Below, piece after piece: positions 1 to 9,154 of a stretch of 64,000 nt of DNA. Source of the stretch: Acinetobacter halotolerans (GTDB taxonomy: Bacteria > Pseudomonadota > Gammaproteobacteria > Pseudomonadales > Moraxellaceae); assembly GCF_004208515.1 (NCBI RefSeq), contig NZ_SGIM01000011.1:62001-126000 (forward strand), read 5' to 3'. The notes beneath the pieces are model-generated. The model saw only the letters and a list, made by a program, of their open reading frames with translations, did not search any database and was not told the origin of the DNA. The position numbers were made by a program, and so were the translations under genes. How positions within the stretch are numbered: position 1 is the first letter of the stretch; every line of letters begins with the position of its first letter.

Positions 1-783
1 AAGAGTTGGCGCAGTGAAGCTGAAATACGTGCCAAAATTATGCAGATTTGGCAAGTCATGCAAGTTTGCATCCAAAATGGATTGCAGCATGAGGGGATTT
101 TAGCTGGTGGATTAAATGTGAAACGCCGAGCTAAAAACATTCATCAACGCTTACTCAAAAAAGAAAATGAAAATTTGATTGCAACCACATTTAATGCGAT
201 GGAATGGGTGAATCTATACGCACTTGCAGTCAATGAGGAAAATGCCGCGGGTGGGCGTGTCGTCACTGCACCCACCAATGGTGCAGCAGGAATTATTCCC
301 GCAGTTTTATCATATTACGTGAATTTTTCTCACGATGAGTCTGAAGACACCATCGTTCGATTTTTCTTGAGTGCAGCAGCTGTCGGTATTTTATGTAAAT
401 TGAATGCCTCAATTTCTGGGGCTGAAGTAGGTTGTCAAGGAGAGGTGGGGTCAGCTTGCGCGATGGCTTCGGCTGGATTGGCTGAAATTTTAGACGGTAC
501 GCCTGAACAGGTTGAACATGCTGCTGAAATTGGGCTGGAACATAATTTAGGACTGACCTGTGACCCTGTTGGTGGTTTGGTACAAGTGCCTTGTATTGAA
601 CGGAATGCAATTGCAGCAGTGAAAGCGATTAATGCTGCTCAGATGGCATTACATGGTGATGGTGAGCATTATATTTCGCTGGATAAAGTGATTCAAACTA
701 TGAAAGAAACAGGCAAAGACATGTCTGATAAATATAAAGAAACCTCAAAAGGTGGTTTGGCGGTCAATTCGATCGAGTGCTAA
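1..783 (+). CDS. sdaA: L-serine ammonia-lyase (L-serine dehydratase), C-terminal part; 5' end outside window
   Basis: This is the C-terminal 260 residues of an iron-sulfur L-serine dehydratase, which deaminates serine to pyruvate and ammonia in the cytosol. The reading frame is open from base 1, so the true start lies upstream. What is seen is the SDH alpha-chain domain with its cysteine-bearing segments: [14 protein letters not shown], then GLTCDPVGG, then [10 protein letters not shown]. In the family these cysteines hold the 4Fe-4S cluster. An apparent methionine start at base 40 is only an internal Met. Sequence cannot separate SdaA from its paralogues SdaB/TdcG, so the symbol is by family only. 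A hairpin terminator follows. Confidence 0.93.
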   Translation, partial: KSWRSEAEIRAKIMQIWQVMQVCIQNGLQHEGILAGGLNVKRRAKNIHQRLLKKENENLIATTFNAMEWVNLYALAVNEENAAGGRVVTAPTNGAAGIIPAVLSYYVNFSHDESEDTIVRFFLSAAAVGILCKLNASISGAEVGCQGEVGSACAMASAGLAEILDGTPEQVEHAAEIGLEHNLGLTCDPVGGLVQVPCIERNAIAAVKAINAAQMALHGDGEHYISLDKVIQTMKETGKDMSDKYKETSKGGLAVNSIEC

Positions 784-827
784 ATTTTTTAATTACCCTT
801 GGTATTTAGTTATTCATTTTTAATCAT

Positions 828-860
828 AAAAAAGGAGGTCGTCAGACATCCTTTTTTATT
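828..860 (+). terminator. Rho-independent terminator after the serine dehydratase gene
   Basis: The arms AAAAAAGGA (828-836) and TCCTTTTTT (849-857) flank a 12-base loop and end in a T-run. It lies 45 bases after the stop codon. Confidence 0.7.
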
Positions 861-919
861 TGACAATTAATATTGTCACAAATAGTATGGATGTAATTTA
901 TATAACATAGATCACTAAA

Positions 920-1609
920 ATGGAAATAAAAACAATCACTTTACCCACTCGTCAAATCGAAGTTGAGGTGTATACACCGACTCAATCCACTGAGAAACTC
1001 CCCGCGATTCTATTACTGCATGAATTATATGGCGTCATTGATGCTTATCGTGAAGATGCGCAAGATTTAGCAGATCGAGGCTATTTGGTTTATGTGCCGA
1101 ACTTATATAGTGGCGGAGTAGTCAAATATTGCATTCGAGCAATGGTGGCTAAAGCAGGTCGTAGCAATGCAGCAGACAGTGATGTCAATAAAGAAATTCA
1201 TGTATTGTTAGATGCATTAAAAGTTGATCCAAGATCAAATGGTCGTTTAGGCATGTTAGGGCAGTGTTTAACAGGTGGATATGTGATCCAAATGGCGAAG
1301 CGAGAAGATATGTTGGCGCCAGTTGTCTATCACCATTCTTTGGGGATTGAAGGAGCGGGAGTACCGAAAACAGAATCATTAGACGAAATTCGCTTACTAC
1401 AAGGTCATTGGTCTGATCAATTTGATCCATTTTGCCCAGCTAAAAAGCGTAATAAGTTGATTGAGCAATTGGGTGATCGTGTAGAAGCTTATACTTATCC
1501 GATGCCACATGGTTTTCGTACAGTTAGTCGAGATCGTCCTGAGTCAGCATTGGTTTGGCAGCGTACAGTCGAGTTTTTTGACCGTGAATTAAAACAAAAG
1601 GTAATATGA
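920..1609 (+). CDS. Dienelactone hydrolase family protein
   Basis: A 229-residue alpha/beta-hydrolase of the dienelactone hydrolase family, predicted to be cytosolic. The family triad is visible: nucleophile Cys116 in GQCLTGG, Asp169 in QFDPFCP, and His197 in PHGFR. The order and spacing match the Cys-Asp-His triad of classical carboxymethylenebutenolidase. The N-terminal LLHELYG segment carries the conserved Glu that activates the cysteine in that family. No aromatic-degradation genes lie alongside, so the physiological substrate is unknown; a general detoxifying or esterase role is equally possible. It appears to be a single-gene unit. Confidence 0.85.
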   Translation: MEIKTITLPTRQIEVEVYTPTQSTEKLPAILLLHELYGVIDAYREDAQDLADRGYLVYVPNLYSGGVVKYCIRAMVAKAGRSNAADSDVNKEIHVLLDALKVDPRSNGRLGMLGQCLTGGYVIQMAKREDMLAPVVYHHSLGIEGAGVPKTESLDEIRLLQGHWSDQFDPFCPAKKRNKLIEQLGDRVEAYTYPMPHGFRTVSRDRPESALVWQRTVEFFDRELKQKVI

Positions 1610-1684
1610 TTTATTGCATCAACAGTTTATTATTTATCAGTATTTGTCTTTAATTTTAATATAGAAATAAAAAGTGAGGGGAAA

Positions 1685-2122
1685 ATGTCTCATAAATATG
1701 AGTATGCAGGTTTTTGGATACGCTTTGGTGCAGCGATTATTGATAATATTATTATTGTTGTTGCTTTGATTCCTCTTACTATGCTTTTTGGTGGCGGTGA
1801 CACTACGGCTTCGACAAATGGCTATTCTTCATTTCAGTTCATGTCGACATGGGATTGGTTTTGGCAAATTTTTATCGCAGTTTATTGTATATTTTGCTGG
1901 GTCATATTCGCAGGAACACCAGGCAAACGTTTATTACGTTTAAAAGTGTTGGACGAGAAAACTGGTGAACAGGTGTCTGTTGGTCAAGGTATCATTCGCT
2001 ATATTGGTTATTTCCCTGCAATGATCGTATTGTTTATTGGTTTAATCTGGGTGGCGTTCGATCCGAAAAAGCAAGGCTGGCATGACAAAATGGCTAAAAC
2101 AGTTGTGGTGAAAGAGCTTTAA
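1685..2122 (+). CDS. RDD family membrane protein
   Basis: A 145-residue integral membrane protein with the RDD-domain pattern. An Arg and an Asp occur in the first helix (YAGFWIRFGAAIIDN), followed by three hydrophobic segments at about 10-37, 56-78 and 106-125. The conserved short motif GTPGKRLLRLKV lies between helices 2 and 3, and WHDKMAKT sits near the C-terminus. A GAGGGG ribosome-binding site sits just before the ATG. RDD proteins are proposed transporters, some of them Na+/H+ antiporters, but the substrate here cannot be inferred. It is not obviously linked to its neighbours. Confidence 0.85.
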   Translation: MSHKYEYAGFWIRFGAAIIDNIIIVVALIPLTMLFGGGDTTASTNGYSSFQFMSTWDWFWQIFIAVYCIFCWVIFAGTPGKRLLRLKVLDEKTGEQVSVGQGIIRYIGYFPAMIVLFIGLIWVAFDPKKQGWHDKMAKTVVVKEL

Positions 2123-2446
2123 TATCGAGCGTTTTTTCGGCACAAGTTTGCCTTGTTATAAAAAATTCACATTATAGGGCTTGTTTATGCGTTAACGCGC
2201 CCTATAATGCCGATGAGTTTATTCAACGGAGATCCTAAATGGGAAGTTGTTCGAGGTTCGGGTTTAGTTATCAATCAAACCAAAGCGAATACTGAGCAAT
2301 ATAGCCTTTTAGGTCGGCTATCTTGCAATGGGATAGCTTTGATTAAAATTGTATTAACCCTTCTATAAAATTTTTATCTATCTGCAAAAATTTATTGTAT
2401 TTGAATACGACCTGTTTAGTTTCTCACCTAAAATGGGGAGAAGCCT
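2123..2446. other. 324-base gene-poor gap with nested palindromes and a possible leader or small RNA
   Basis: No established gene is seen. The gap holds a perfect 11-base inverted repeat, CATTATAGGGC (2170-2180) and GCCCTATAATG (2199-2209), enclosing the palindrome GCGTTAACGC (2189-2198). The right arm contains a TATAAT (2203-2208) placed 16 bases after TTGTTT (2181-2186), a candidate promoter firing rightward. Downstream, ATAGCC (2301-2306), GGCTATC (2316-2322) and GATAGC (2332-2337) can form two mutually exclusive hairpins. A 51-codon open frame runs 2213-2368, but it lacks a ribosome-binding site and resembles nothing I recognise. It may be the leader of the gene at 2447, or a small RNA. 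Confidence 0.45.
2181..2208 (+). promoter_or_regulatory. Candidate promoter inside a palindrome
   Basis: TTGTTT, a 16-base spacer and TATAAT. The -10 box lies in the right arm of the 2170-2209 inverted repeat, so a dyad-binding regulator or DNA cruciform could affect it. Predicted start of transcription is about 2215. Confidence 0.4.
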
Positions 2447-3154
2447 ATGTTTTTTCATGCTTCCATTCAATATTACGGTGTTATCAGTATATTGGCGCTG
2501 TGTGGATTATTGCTGCCTACTCAACAGAGCAAAGCAGATCCATTATTAAATACCGACGACGCTTCAATTACAGACGCTTATCGCTGTCAATTAGAAACAT
2601 CTTATTTATATTTAAAAGACGGTGCGTGGTCATATCAAGCCACACCTGCCTGTAATCTAAATCAGAATTTAGAAGTTTCAATTGGCTATCATGCGACTAA
2701 AGAGCTTGATCAGATACGCGGTTTTTCAGCACAAGTAAAAACTGTCGTAAAACCGATGGAAAATGACTGGGGTATTGCAACCAGTTTGACGCTGTCCAGA
2801 GACAATCAGGCAGAACAGCGTACTGATTTGGATTGGTTTTTAAATGTACCTGTAAGTTTTAATTTTCTAGATCAACGTTTAGCGCTGCATAGTAACTTAG
2901 GGTATCAATATGCTCAAGATCATGCACGGTTATTACGTTGGAGTATTGCCACAAATTATGCGCTAACGGATCGTCTAGCTTTAAGTGTTGAAACTTATAA
3001 TCAAGATCGTCAAGCGCCACTCTTTCAAACGGCTGTGCATTACAGTCTTATTCCCAATGTCTTAACTTTAGAAGCTTCTTTGGGTGATCGTCTCCATGAT
3101 TTAAGACAACGATGGTTTGGATTCGGGCTAAGTTTTACCCCTGCATCACCATAA
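2447..3154 (+). CDS. Putative secreted/outer-membrane beta-barrel protein
   Basis: A 235-residue protein with a hydrophobic N-terminal segment and a plausible signal-peptide cleavage near SKA-DPLL (about residue 31). The start is supported by GGGGAG seven bases before the ATG. The mature part has two early cysteines (about 45 and 66) that could form a disulfide. It also has a run of alternating polar/hydrophobic stretches ending in an aromatic strand (RWFGFGLSF), typical of small beta-barrels such as the phenol-degradation MetA-like transporter family. That family match is by pattern only. The function is unknown. The long structured leader upstream suggests post-transcriptional control. Confidence 0.6.
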   Translation: MFFHASIQYYGVISILALCGLLLPTQQSKADPLLNTDDASITDAYRCQLETSYLYLKDGAWSYQATPACNLNQNLEVSIGYHATKELDQIRGFSAQVKTVVKPMENDWGIATSLTLSRDNQAEQRTDLDWFLNVPVSFNFLDQRLALHSNLGYQYAQDHARLLRWSIATNYALTDRLALSVETYNQDRQAPLFQTAVHYSLIPNVLTLEASLGDRLHDLRQRWFGFGLSFTPASP

Positions 3155-3285
3155 AGATTCATTTCTTTATCATCTAAATTTTCTATATTTACCCATTATT
3201 TGGATTGCCTAAATGGGTCTAACACAATAGGCAAAAAATATGTATACCCGTCGTTATGGCTGGCAATAATGATTAGAGGCATCTA

Positions 3286-4005
3286 ATGCAATTAAAATTT
3301 CTACAAAATATTGATTTAATCAATACCGTTGATACGCTAATTAGTCTTAGCGTCGCCTTCATTTTAGGCGCACTCATTGGTTTTGAAAGACAATATCGCC
3401 AACGAACCGCAGGATTAAGAACCAATGTGCTGGTCGCTGTGGGTGCTGCGATCTTTGTCGATATCGCAATCAATTTAACCGGTGCAGATGGGGCAGTCCG
3501 AGTAATTGCTTACGTGGTATCAGGTATCGGCTTTTTGGGCGCAGGTGTGATTATGCGTCAAGAAGGAAACATCCATGGATTAAACACAGCCGCAACTTTA
3601 TGGTGTTCGGCAGCAGTGGGAGCATCTGCGGGCTCAGATCTGATCATAGAAGCAATCTTGGCGACATTATTTATTTTGGCAGCAAATACGTTATTGAGAC
3701 CCATCGTGCATGCAATTGATCGTCGCCCATTAGATGATGAAACGGAAGTGCTGCATGTGATCTATATTGTTTGCGACCGCAGTCATAGTAAGGTGGTGAT
3801 GGATGAACTAAATTCGACGCTTAAACATCATAATTACCCAGCTAAAGACATTGATGTTACGCCCTTTGGTGAAAAAGAAGTGGAGATAGAGGTGACTTTG
3901 ATTGCTACCTCAATCGAGGCTGATGAGGCACAACACATCATTAATCATTTGAATGCAATGCCACAAATACGCCAAGCTTTTTGGGATAAGAATGCAACCG
4001 ACTAA
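3286..4005 (+). CDS. MgtC/SapB family membrane protein
   Basis: A 239-residue inner-membrane protein. The N-terminal half (about 15-145) has four to five hydrophobic helices and the MgtC signature: LGALIGFERQYRQRTAGLRTN, followed by GIGFLGAGVIMR and GLNTAATLWCSAAVG. The C-terminal part (about 155-239) is a soluble ACT-like domain. MgtC proteins inhibit the F1Fo ATPase or act in growth under low magnesium and acid stress in pathogens; which applies here cannot be told from sequence. An AGAGG ribosome-binding site precedes the ATG. It is followed, after 113 bases, by a Kef-type antiporter on the same strand. Confidence 0.88.
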   Translation: MQLKFLQNIDLINTVDTLISLSVAFILGALIGFERQYRQRTAGLRTNVLVAVGAAIFVDIAINLTGADGAVRVIAYVVSGIGFLGAGVIMRQEGNIHGLNTAATLWCSAAVGASAGSDLIIEAILATLFILAANTLLRPIVHAIDRRPLDDETEVLHVIYIVCDRSHSKVVMDELNSTLKHHNYPAKDIDVTPFGEKEVEIEVTLIATSIEADEAQHIINHLNAMPQIRQAFWDKNATD

Positions 4006-4118
4006 GAACGTTGGTGGCTGTCTATGCAAATAAATGGGATGCATTATCCCATAAATGCGCTATCCGTCTTTTATTCTTTCAAATAGAATAAAATCAAATT
4101 GATAACAATGAGAACAGT

Positions 4119-5948
4119 ATGAGTTCAGAGGCTGATTCAATAAGTTTAATTGCTCCCGTCGTTTTATTGGCTGCGGCGGTGATTGCTGTACCCATTTTTA
4201 AGCGAATTGGACTGGGTTCGGTATTAGGTTATCTAATTGCTGGTTTGATTATTGGGCCATTTGGTTTGGCCTTTTTCCATGAATCCACATCCATCCTGCA
4301 TATTGCTGAATTGGGCATTGTGATGTACTTATTCGTGATTGGTTTGGAAATGCAGCCCTCACATTTATGGAGTCTTAGGCGGGAAATCTTTGGTTTAGGT
4401 ACTTTGCAAATCATAGTGAGTGCTTTGGCTTTAACGGGCGTGGGCATTTTATTTGGATTTACATGGCAAATTGCTTTTATTGCAGCAGCAGGTTTTGTAC
4501 TAACCTCAACCGCCATAGTGATGCAGTTACTGGGTGATCGGGGAGATATTGCTCAACCTCGGGGGCAAAAGGTGGTTTCAATACTATTATTTGAAGACCT
4601 TCTCATTGTTCCGTTATTGGCTTTAATTGCATTTATGGCACCTAATCATGTGGTAGAAACAACTTCAGCACGATTAGAAACCATTGGTATCGGTTTGATT
4701 GCGATAGCTGGTCTTATTGCAGCAGGTTACTGGTTACTCAATCCGCTATTTAGGCTCTTGGCGGCAGCAAAAGCCAGAGAAGTTATGACAGCCGCAGCGC
4801 TTTTGGTGGTATTGGGTGCGGCATTGTTGATGCAAGTCAGCGGTTTATCTATGGCCATGGGTGCATTTCTAGCGGGTGTATTGTTATCAGAGTCAACTTT
4901 TCGACATCAAATTGAGGCAGATATTGAGCCGTTTCGAGGGTTGTTACTGGGGCTCTTTTTCCTCGGTGTCGGGATGTCACTTGATTTATCCGTAGTTGCA
5001 CAAAATTGGCAGCTCATCATTAGTGGCGTTTTAGCCATGATGTTTGTAAAAGCACTGATGATTTATATCGTTGCGCGTGTCACGAAAAGTTCTCATATCG
5101 ATGCTTTGGATCGTGCTTTACTCATGGCTCAAGGTGGTGAATTTGCGTTTGTACTATTTGCTGCGGCCGTCAGTGCACAAGTCATTGATAATACAATTAG
5201 GTCAAACCTTACCGCGATTGTGGTACTTTCAATGGTACTCACGCCTATTTTTGGTATTATTTTCAAACGATTTACAGAGAAAAAAGATACGATTTCTCTG
5301 GAAAACGTCAATATAGCAGAAGGTCTAAGTGGCAGTGTTCTGATGATTGGATTTGGTCGTTTTGGTCAGGTCGCCAGTCAGTTATTGTTGGCTAGAGGCG
5401 TTGATGTCACTATTATTGATAACGATATTGATATGATTCAAAACGCAGAGAAATTTGGTTTTAAAATCTATTATGGCGATGGTGCACGTTTAGATATTTT
5501 ACATGCCTCGGGTGCTAAAAATGCACAAGCCATTGTAGTTTGTGTGGATAGTAAGGCAACAACCAATAAAATCGTCGAATTGGTGGGGCATGAATTTCCA
5601 CTTGCAAAACTACTTGTGAGATCTTATGACCGTGAACATTCGTTGTATTTGGTCAAACAGAAAGTCGATTATATGGTCCGTGAAACCTTTGAATCAGCCA
5701 TTAAGTTTGGTGGGGTGATTTTAAAAGAGTTAGGTGTTGATCAGGATGAAGTGAAACGTATTAGCAATGAAATTCGTGACCGTGATGATGAGCGTTTTGA
5801 AACTGAAATTGCAGCAGATGATGTTTATGCTGGCGTCGGTTTACAATACTCGCATACACATCCACGGCCTACAGAACCACTGATTCGACCAAAACAGGCT
5901 GGACGAATCTTAAATGATGAAGCATTAAAGGATCTAGACGATAAATAG
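4119..5948 (+). CDS. Kef-type K+/H+ antiporter (CPA2 family) with RCK domain
   Basis: A 609-residue monovalent cation:proton antiporter of the CPA2 family. Residues about 5-385 form a Na+/H+-exchanger-like membrane domain of roughly 12 helices. Residues about 406-525 form a RCK_N (KTN) nucleotide-binding domain with the Rossmann motif GFGRFGQ and the acidic strand end IIDND. A charged cytoplasmic tail follows. The family exports K+ in exchange for H+, often gated by NAD(H) or glutathione adducts. The ancillary proteins KefF/KefG are not encoded next to it, so KefB/KefC assignment stays open. A bidirectional terminator follows the stop codon. Confidence 0.9.
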   Translation: MSSEADSISLIAPVVLLAAAVIAVPIFKRIGLGSVLGYLIAGLIIGPFGLAFFHESTSILHIAELGIVMYLFVIGLEMQPSHLWSLRREIFGLGTLQIIVSALALTGVGILFGFTWQIAFIAAAGFVLTSTAIVMQLLGDRGDIAQPRGQKVVSILLFEDLLIVPLLALIAFMAPNHVVETTSARLETIGIGLIAIAGLIAAGYWLLNPLFRLLAAAKAREVMTAAALLVVLGAALLMQVSGLSMAMGAFLAGVLLSESTFRHQIEADIEPFRGLLLGLFFLGVGMSLDLSVVAQNWQLIISGVLAMMFVKALMIYIVARVTKSSHIDALDRALLMAQGGEFAFVLFAAAVSAQVIDNTIRSNLTAIVVLSMVLTPIFGIIFKRFTEKKDTISLENVNIAEGLSGSVLMIGFGRFGQVASQLLLARGVDVTIIDNDIDMIQNAEKFGFKIYYGDGARLDILHASGAKNAQAIVVCVDSKATTNKIVELVGHEFPLAKLLVRSYDREHSLYLVKQKVDYMVRETFESAIKFGGVILKELGVDQDEVKRISNEIRDRDDERFETEIAADDVYAGVGLQYSHTHPRPTEPLIRPKQAGRILNDEALKDLDDK

Positions 5949-5975
5949 ATTTAAGTGCTTTTTTGCAATGTAAGT

Positions 5976-6009
5976 AAATAAGCCTTAGTCGAAACTAAGG
6001 CTTATTTTT
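5976..6009. terminator. Bidirectional terminator between the Kef-type and benE-type genes
   Basis: A perfect 14-base stem (AAATAAGCCTTAGT, 5976-5989, with its complement at 5994-6007) closes on a CGAA loop and has T-runs on both strands. It serves convergent genes. The stop codon of the minus-strand gene (5995-5997) lies inside the stem. Confidence 0.9.
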
Positions 6010-7176
6010 AAATCTAAATAATATTAAGACAAAAATACCCAGAATTAGCCCCCAAAATGCTGAACCTATTCCCCAAAACTGGACACCAGATGCACTACAT
6101 AAAAAGGTCAGTAGGGCAGCTTCGCGTTCTTCAACGTTGGAAAAAGCAACTGCAATGTTATGGCTGATGGTGGCAAATAATGCAATGCCTGCAAGTGCCA
6201 CAATAAAAATTTGTGGAAATGACATGAGCAGGCTAACTAAAGTTGCTGCGAAAAGCCCCATTAAAATATAAAACAGCCCACAACTAATCCCCGCGATGTA
6301 GCGTTTGCTTGGATCGGGATGAACTTGATCATCTAAACTCACTGCGGCACTAATTGCTGCTAAATTGACCGAAAAACAGCCAAAAGGTGCAAAAAGGGTA
6401 TGCGCAACACCTGTCCAACCCACGAGTTGATTGACGTGAGGGTGATAGCCATAACTTTTAATCATCGCTATACCGGGTAAATTTTGTGAAGTCATATTGA
6501 TCACAAATAACGGAAGCGCTAAACCAAGAACGGCAGACCATGAAAATGCGGGTTGCATCCATACAGGTTGAGTCAAAGACCATGTAATTGGTTGCAGCTG
6601 AAAATCAATAAACAGGGGGCAAATTGCTGCACCTAAAAGCACAGTCAAAACGATGCTATAGCGTTGAAATAAGCGCTTAGAGACAAGATATATCACTAAC
6701 ATGCTTAAGATGAAACCAAGGTGGCTTTGTAGACCGCTAAAGATCTGAATTCCAAATTTGAGTAAAATTCCAGCCAGCATGGCGCAAGTTAAACTGGTTG
6801 GGATATGTGCCAATAGTCTTTGAAAAACGCCAGAAAATCCAACAATCGCAATGGCAATACCACAGATGACAAACGCACCGATGGCTTCATAAAGATCATA
6901 ATGTCCAGTAGAGGCAATGATGAGTGCGATACCGGGGGTCGACCATGCAGTAGCAACAGGATATTTATATTTCCAAGAGAGGATTAAACCAGAAAGTCCA
7001 ATCGCTAAACCGAGTGCCCAGAACCATGAACTGATTTGTGACGTGTTCGCACCTAAAGATTGGGCACCTTGAATGACGAGAACAGCCGAAACACTAATGC
7101 CAATCAAAAAGGTGATAAAGCCAGCAAATACCGCAGGGATCGAAAAATCTTGAATTAGGCGTTGCATTATATGCAT
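5995..7176 (-). CDS. benE: BenE family transporter (benzoate/H+ symporter-like)
   Basis: A 393-residue membrane protein with about 12 hydrophobic segments, of the BenE family in the nucleobase/ascorbate transporter-like fold. BenE of Acinetobacter imports benzoate with protons. Family features include STPGIALI near residue 80, SLTCAMLAGILLKFG near 130, a conserved polar segment around GCFSVNLAAISAA and the C-terminal FWGLILG. No benABCD or catechol genes are adjacent, so this may be a paralogue with a different aromatic acid substrate. Two in-frame ATGs (7176, 7167) are possible starts; neither has a strong ribosome-binding site. Confidence 0.82.
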   Translation of the reverse strand: MHIMQRLIQDFSIPAVFAGFITFLIGISVSAVLVIQGAQSLGANTSQISSWFWALGLAIGLSGLILSWKYKYPVATAWSTPGIALIIASTGHYDLYEAIGAFVICGIAIAIVGFSGVFQRLLAHIPTSLTCAMLAGILLKFGIQIFSGLQSHLGFILSMLVIYLVSKRLFQRYSIVLTVLLGAAICPLFIDFQLQPITWSLTQPVWMQPAFSWSAVLGLALPLFVINMTSQNLPGIAMIKSYGYHPHVNQLVGWTGVAHTLFAPFGCFSVNLAAISAAVSLDDQVHPDPSKRYIAGISCGLFYILMGLFAATLVSLLMSFPQIFIVALAGIALFATISHNIAVAFSNVEEREAALLTFLCSASGVQFWGIGSAFWGLILGIFVLILFRFKNKP

Positions 7177-7329
7177 CTATACTTGATTAAAATTTGTTGA
7201 AAAGTATATCGTTAATATGGCTTAAATCGTAGTTCAAAGATGATTGAATAAATTGATGACTCGATTAAAACAGATGGGGATGAAACATCATGAGCTACTT
7301 TCTTGGCGTGAATTTAATGTTGATCTAGA

Positions 7330-7980
7330 TCAGGACAAGGTTGAAGTTGCGAGCCTTAAGCCGAAGCCGAAGAATAAAATCCCGACCAAAAATACACCGC
7401 CTGCTGCGAGTTTATAATTATGTTTGAAAAAACCAGCTAACTTTATGCCTGAAAAAATAAGCGCTGTTAGATAACTAAAGCTGACGATTTGTAAAATCAA
7501 TGCCAGTACCAAGAAACTCAACATTGGATAGGGATAATTTGGCTCAACGAATTGCACAAAAAACGATAGGAAAAATAGAATTGCTTTGGGGTTCAATAGA
7601 CTAATGCTAAGCGCAGTTCGATAGGGATGCACTTTATCTAATTGCGGTAAATCAGCCATTTCTGCGTGATGTGGCGGTTTCTTCCACGTTTGATAGGCAC
7701 TTTGTAGCAGTTTGAAACCCAAATAAGTGAGATAACAAGCGCCTGTTATTTTGAGAATAACAAACAGAATCGGGAACGCTTTTAATAAAGATGCCGCACC
7801 TAAAACAGTACAAATAATTAAAATAAAATCGCCAGTAAACACGCCGCAAGCAGCAGCGTAACCTGTATGTATTCCATAGCGGGAAGCAACAGACATAACA
7901 TAGATAGAATTGGGACCCGGTAATAACACGATTAAGAGCGTACCAATAATATAAGTCGTTAAATCTGTGATACCGAACAC
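7330..7980 (-). CDS. LysE family amino-acid exporter
   Basis: A 216-residue inner-membrane protein with about six helices and the LysE/RhtB signature near the N-terminus: LLPGPNSIYVMSVASRYG, then AAACGVFTGDF. LLNPKAILFFLSFF lies near residue 125. The family exports amino acids and related small molecules such as homoserine, threonine or leucine; the substrate cannot be read from sequence. It lies downstream of the transaldolase gene on the same strand but is separated from it by a strong terminator, so it is probably transcribed on its own. Confidence 0.88.
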   Translation of the reverse strand: MFGITDLTTYIIGTLLIVLLPGPNSIYVMSVASRYGIHTGYAAACGVFTGDFILIICTVLGAASLLKAFPILFVILKITGACYLTYLGFKLLQSAYQTWKKPPHHAEMADLPQLDKVHPYRTALSISLLNPKAILFFLSFFVQFVEPNYPYPMLSFLVLALILQIVSFSYLTALIFSGIKLAGFFKHNYKLAAGGVFLVGILFFGFGLRLATSTLS

Positions 7981-7991
7981 ACTGAACTCTT

Positions 7992-8034
7992 AAAAAAACC
8001 GATTTTCACTAATATAGCAAAAATCGGTTTTTAA
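7992..8034 (-). terminator. Terminator after tal
   Basis: The stem AAAAACCGATTTT (7994-8006) pairs with AAAATCGGTTTTT (8020-8032). Read on the minus strand it follows the transaldolase stop codon and precedes the lysE-family gene. Confidence 0.8.
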
Positions 8035-8053
8035 TAGGTGAAAATTCAGCTAA

Positions 8054-9043
8054 TTATGGGCTGATTTCAGCATCAATACCAAAAGATTGACGAAGGAGTA
8101 AACTTAATTGGTTTCGCGCTTTAATAAAGCCATCTATTCCACCTTGGAGCAGCTGAAATGCCATTAAATCGTGTTCCAGTTCAGCTTTAAAACTTTCTTT
8201 TGTCTGAGCAGAGCGTTCGATTTTGTCAGCTTGTTGAGCGGAAGTAGTTGAGAGTTGAGCTTCAACGACTTGTTGATCTTTTTCTAATTGATCTAATAAG
8301 TTTGGAGCAATGGTTAATAAATCACAACCTGCTAAGCCAAGCACTTGAGCTGTGCTGCGAAAACTCGCTCCCATGACTTGAGTTGCGATCCCTTGTTGTT
8401 TGTAGTAGTTATAAATTTTCTTAACAGACAAGACACCAGGATCTTTTTCGATAGGATATTGATCCACGCCTTCAGCTTTTTTATACCAATCTAAAATACG
8501 ACCTACGAACGGTGAGATCAAAGTCACTTTTGCATCTGCACAAGCTTGTGCCTGATGTAAACCAAACAATAAAGTGAGGTTACATGGAATTCCTTCTGCC
8601 TCTAGCACCTTAGCAGCTTGAATGCCTTCCCATGTAGACGCAATTTTAATCAAGATACGTGATTGTTCAATTCCATAATCCTTATAGAGTTTGGAAAGTT
8701 CACGAGCTTTAGCAATCGTTGCTTCCGTATCATAAGACAGTAAGGCATCAACCTCAGTTGAAACACGACCATCAATCAACTTTAAAATTTCAACGCCAAA
8801 TTTGACTGTTAAAATATCAATGGTACGTTCAATTAACACATCACTTTGATAACCTTCTTGTTTTGCTTGTGCATAAGCATCTTCAATCAGTTCTTTGCTT
8901 TCTGGCTGTTCAGCCGCCGCAGTAATCAGTGATGGATTTGTTGTTGCGTCTAATGGACGAAATTTTTCAATTGCTTCCAGATCACTACTATCTGCGACAA
9001 CAGTCGTTAAATTCTTTAATTGGTCTAATGCGGTTTGAGTCAT
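8054..9043 (-). CDS. tal: Transaldolase
   Basis: A 329-residue transaldolase of the long TalB class. It transfers dihydroxyacetone between sedoheptulose-7-phosphate and glyceraldehyde-3-phosphate in the non-oxidative pentose phosphate pathway. The DATTNPSL motif lies at about 28-35. The Schiff-base lysine is Lys133 in ILIKIASTWEG. CNLTLLFGLHQAQAC, LISPFVGRILDWYK and MGASFRS are all family signatures. The ATG has GAACG upstream at a suitable distance. The gene stands alone with its own terminator. Confidence 0.96.
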   Translation of the reverse strand: MTQTALDQLKNLTTVVADSSDLEAIEKFRPLDATTNPSLITAAAEQPESKELIEDAYAQAKQEGYQSDVLIERTIDILTVKFGVEILKLIDGRVSTEVDALLSYDTEATIAKARELSKLYKDYGIEQSRILIKIASTWEGIQAAKVLEAEGIPCNLTLLFGLHQAQACADAKVTLISPFVGRILDWYKKAEGVDQYPIEKDPGVLSVKKIYNYYKQQGIATQVMGASFRSTAQVLGLAGCDLLTIAPNLLDQLEKDQQVVEAQLSTTSAQQADKIERSAQTKESFKAELEHDLMAFQLLQGGIDGFIKARNQLSLLLRQSFGIDAEISP

Positions 9044-9154
9044 TGATATAACGTTCTTTCTTAAACAATATTATGGGTGACTTCATTTATAACACAATCC
9101 ACAGGAAAGCAAAGCACCGCATTTTAGAGAAATGTTGAGGGTCTGTTGACCGAG

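Noticed and set aside
2213-2368. A 51-codon open frame in the 2.2 kb gap
   Set aside because: No ribosome-binding site, it begins within the predicted promoter and transcript start, and no recognisable protein features are seen. It is described only as part of the gap.
2395-2655. Open frame overlapping the start of the outer-membrane protein gene
   Set aside because: It is out of frame with the gene at 2447, which has a good ribosome-binding site and a signal peptide.
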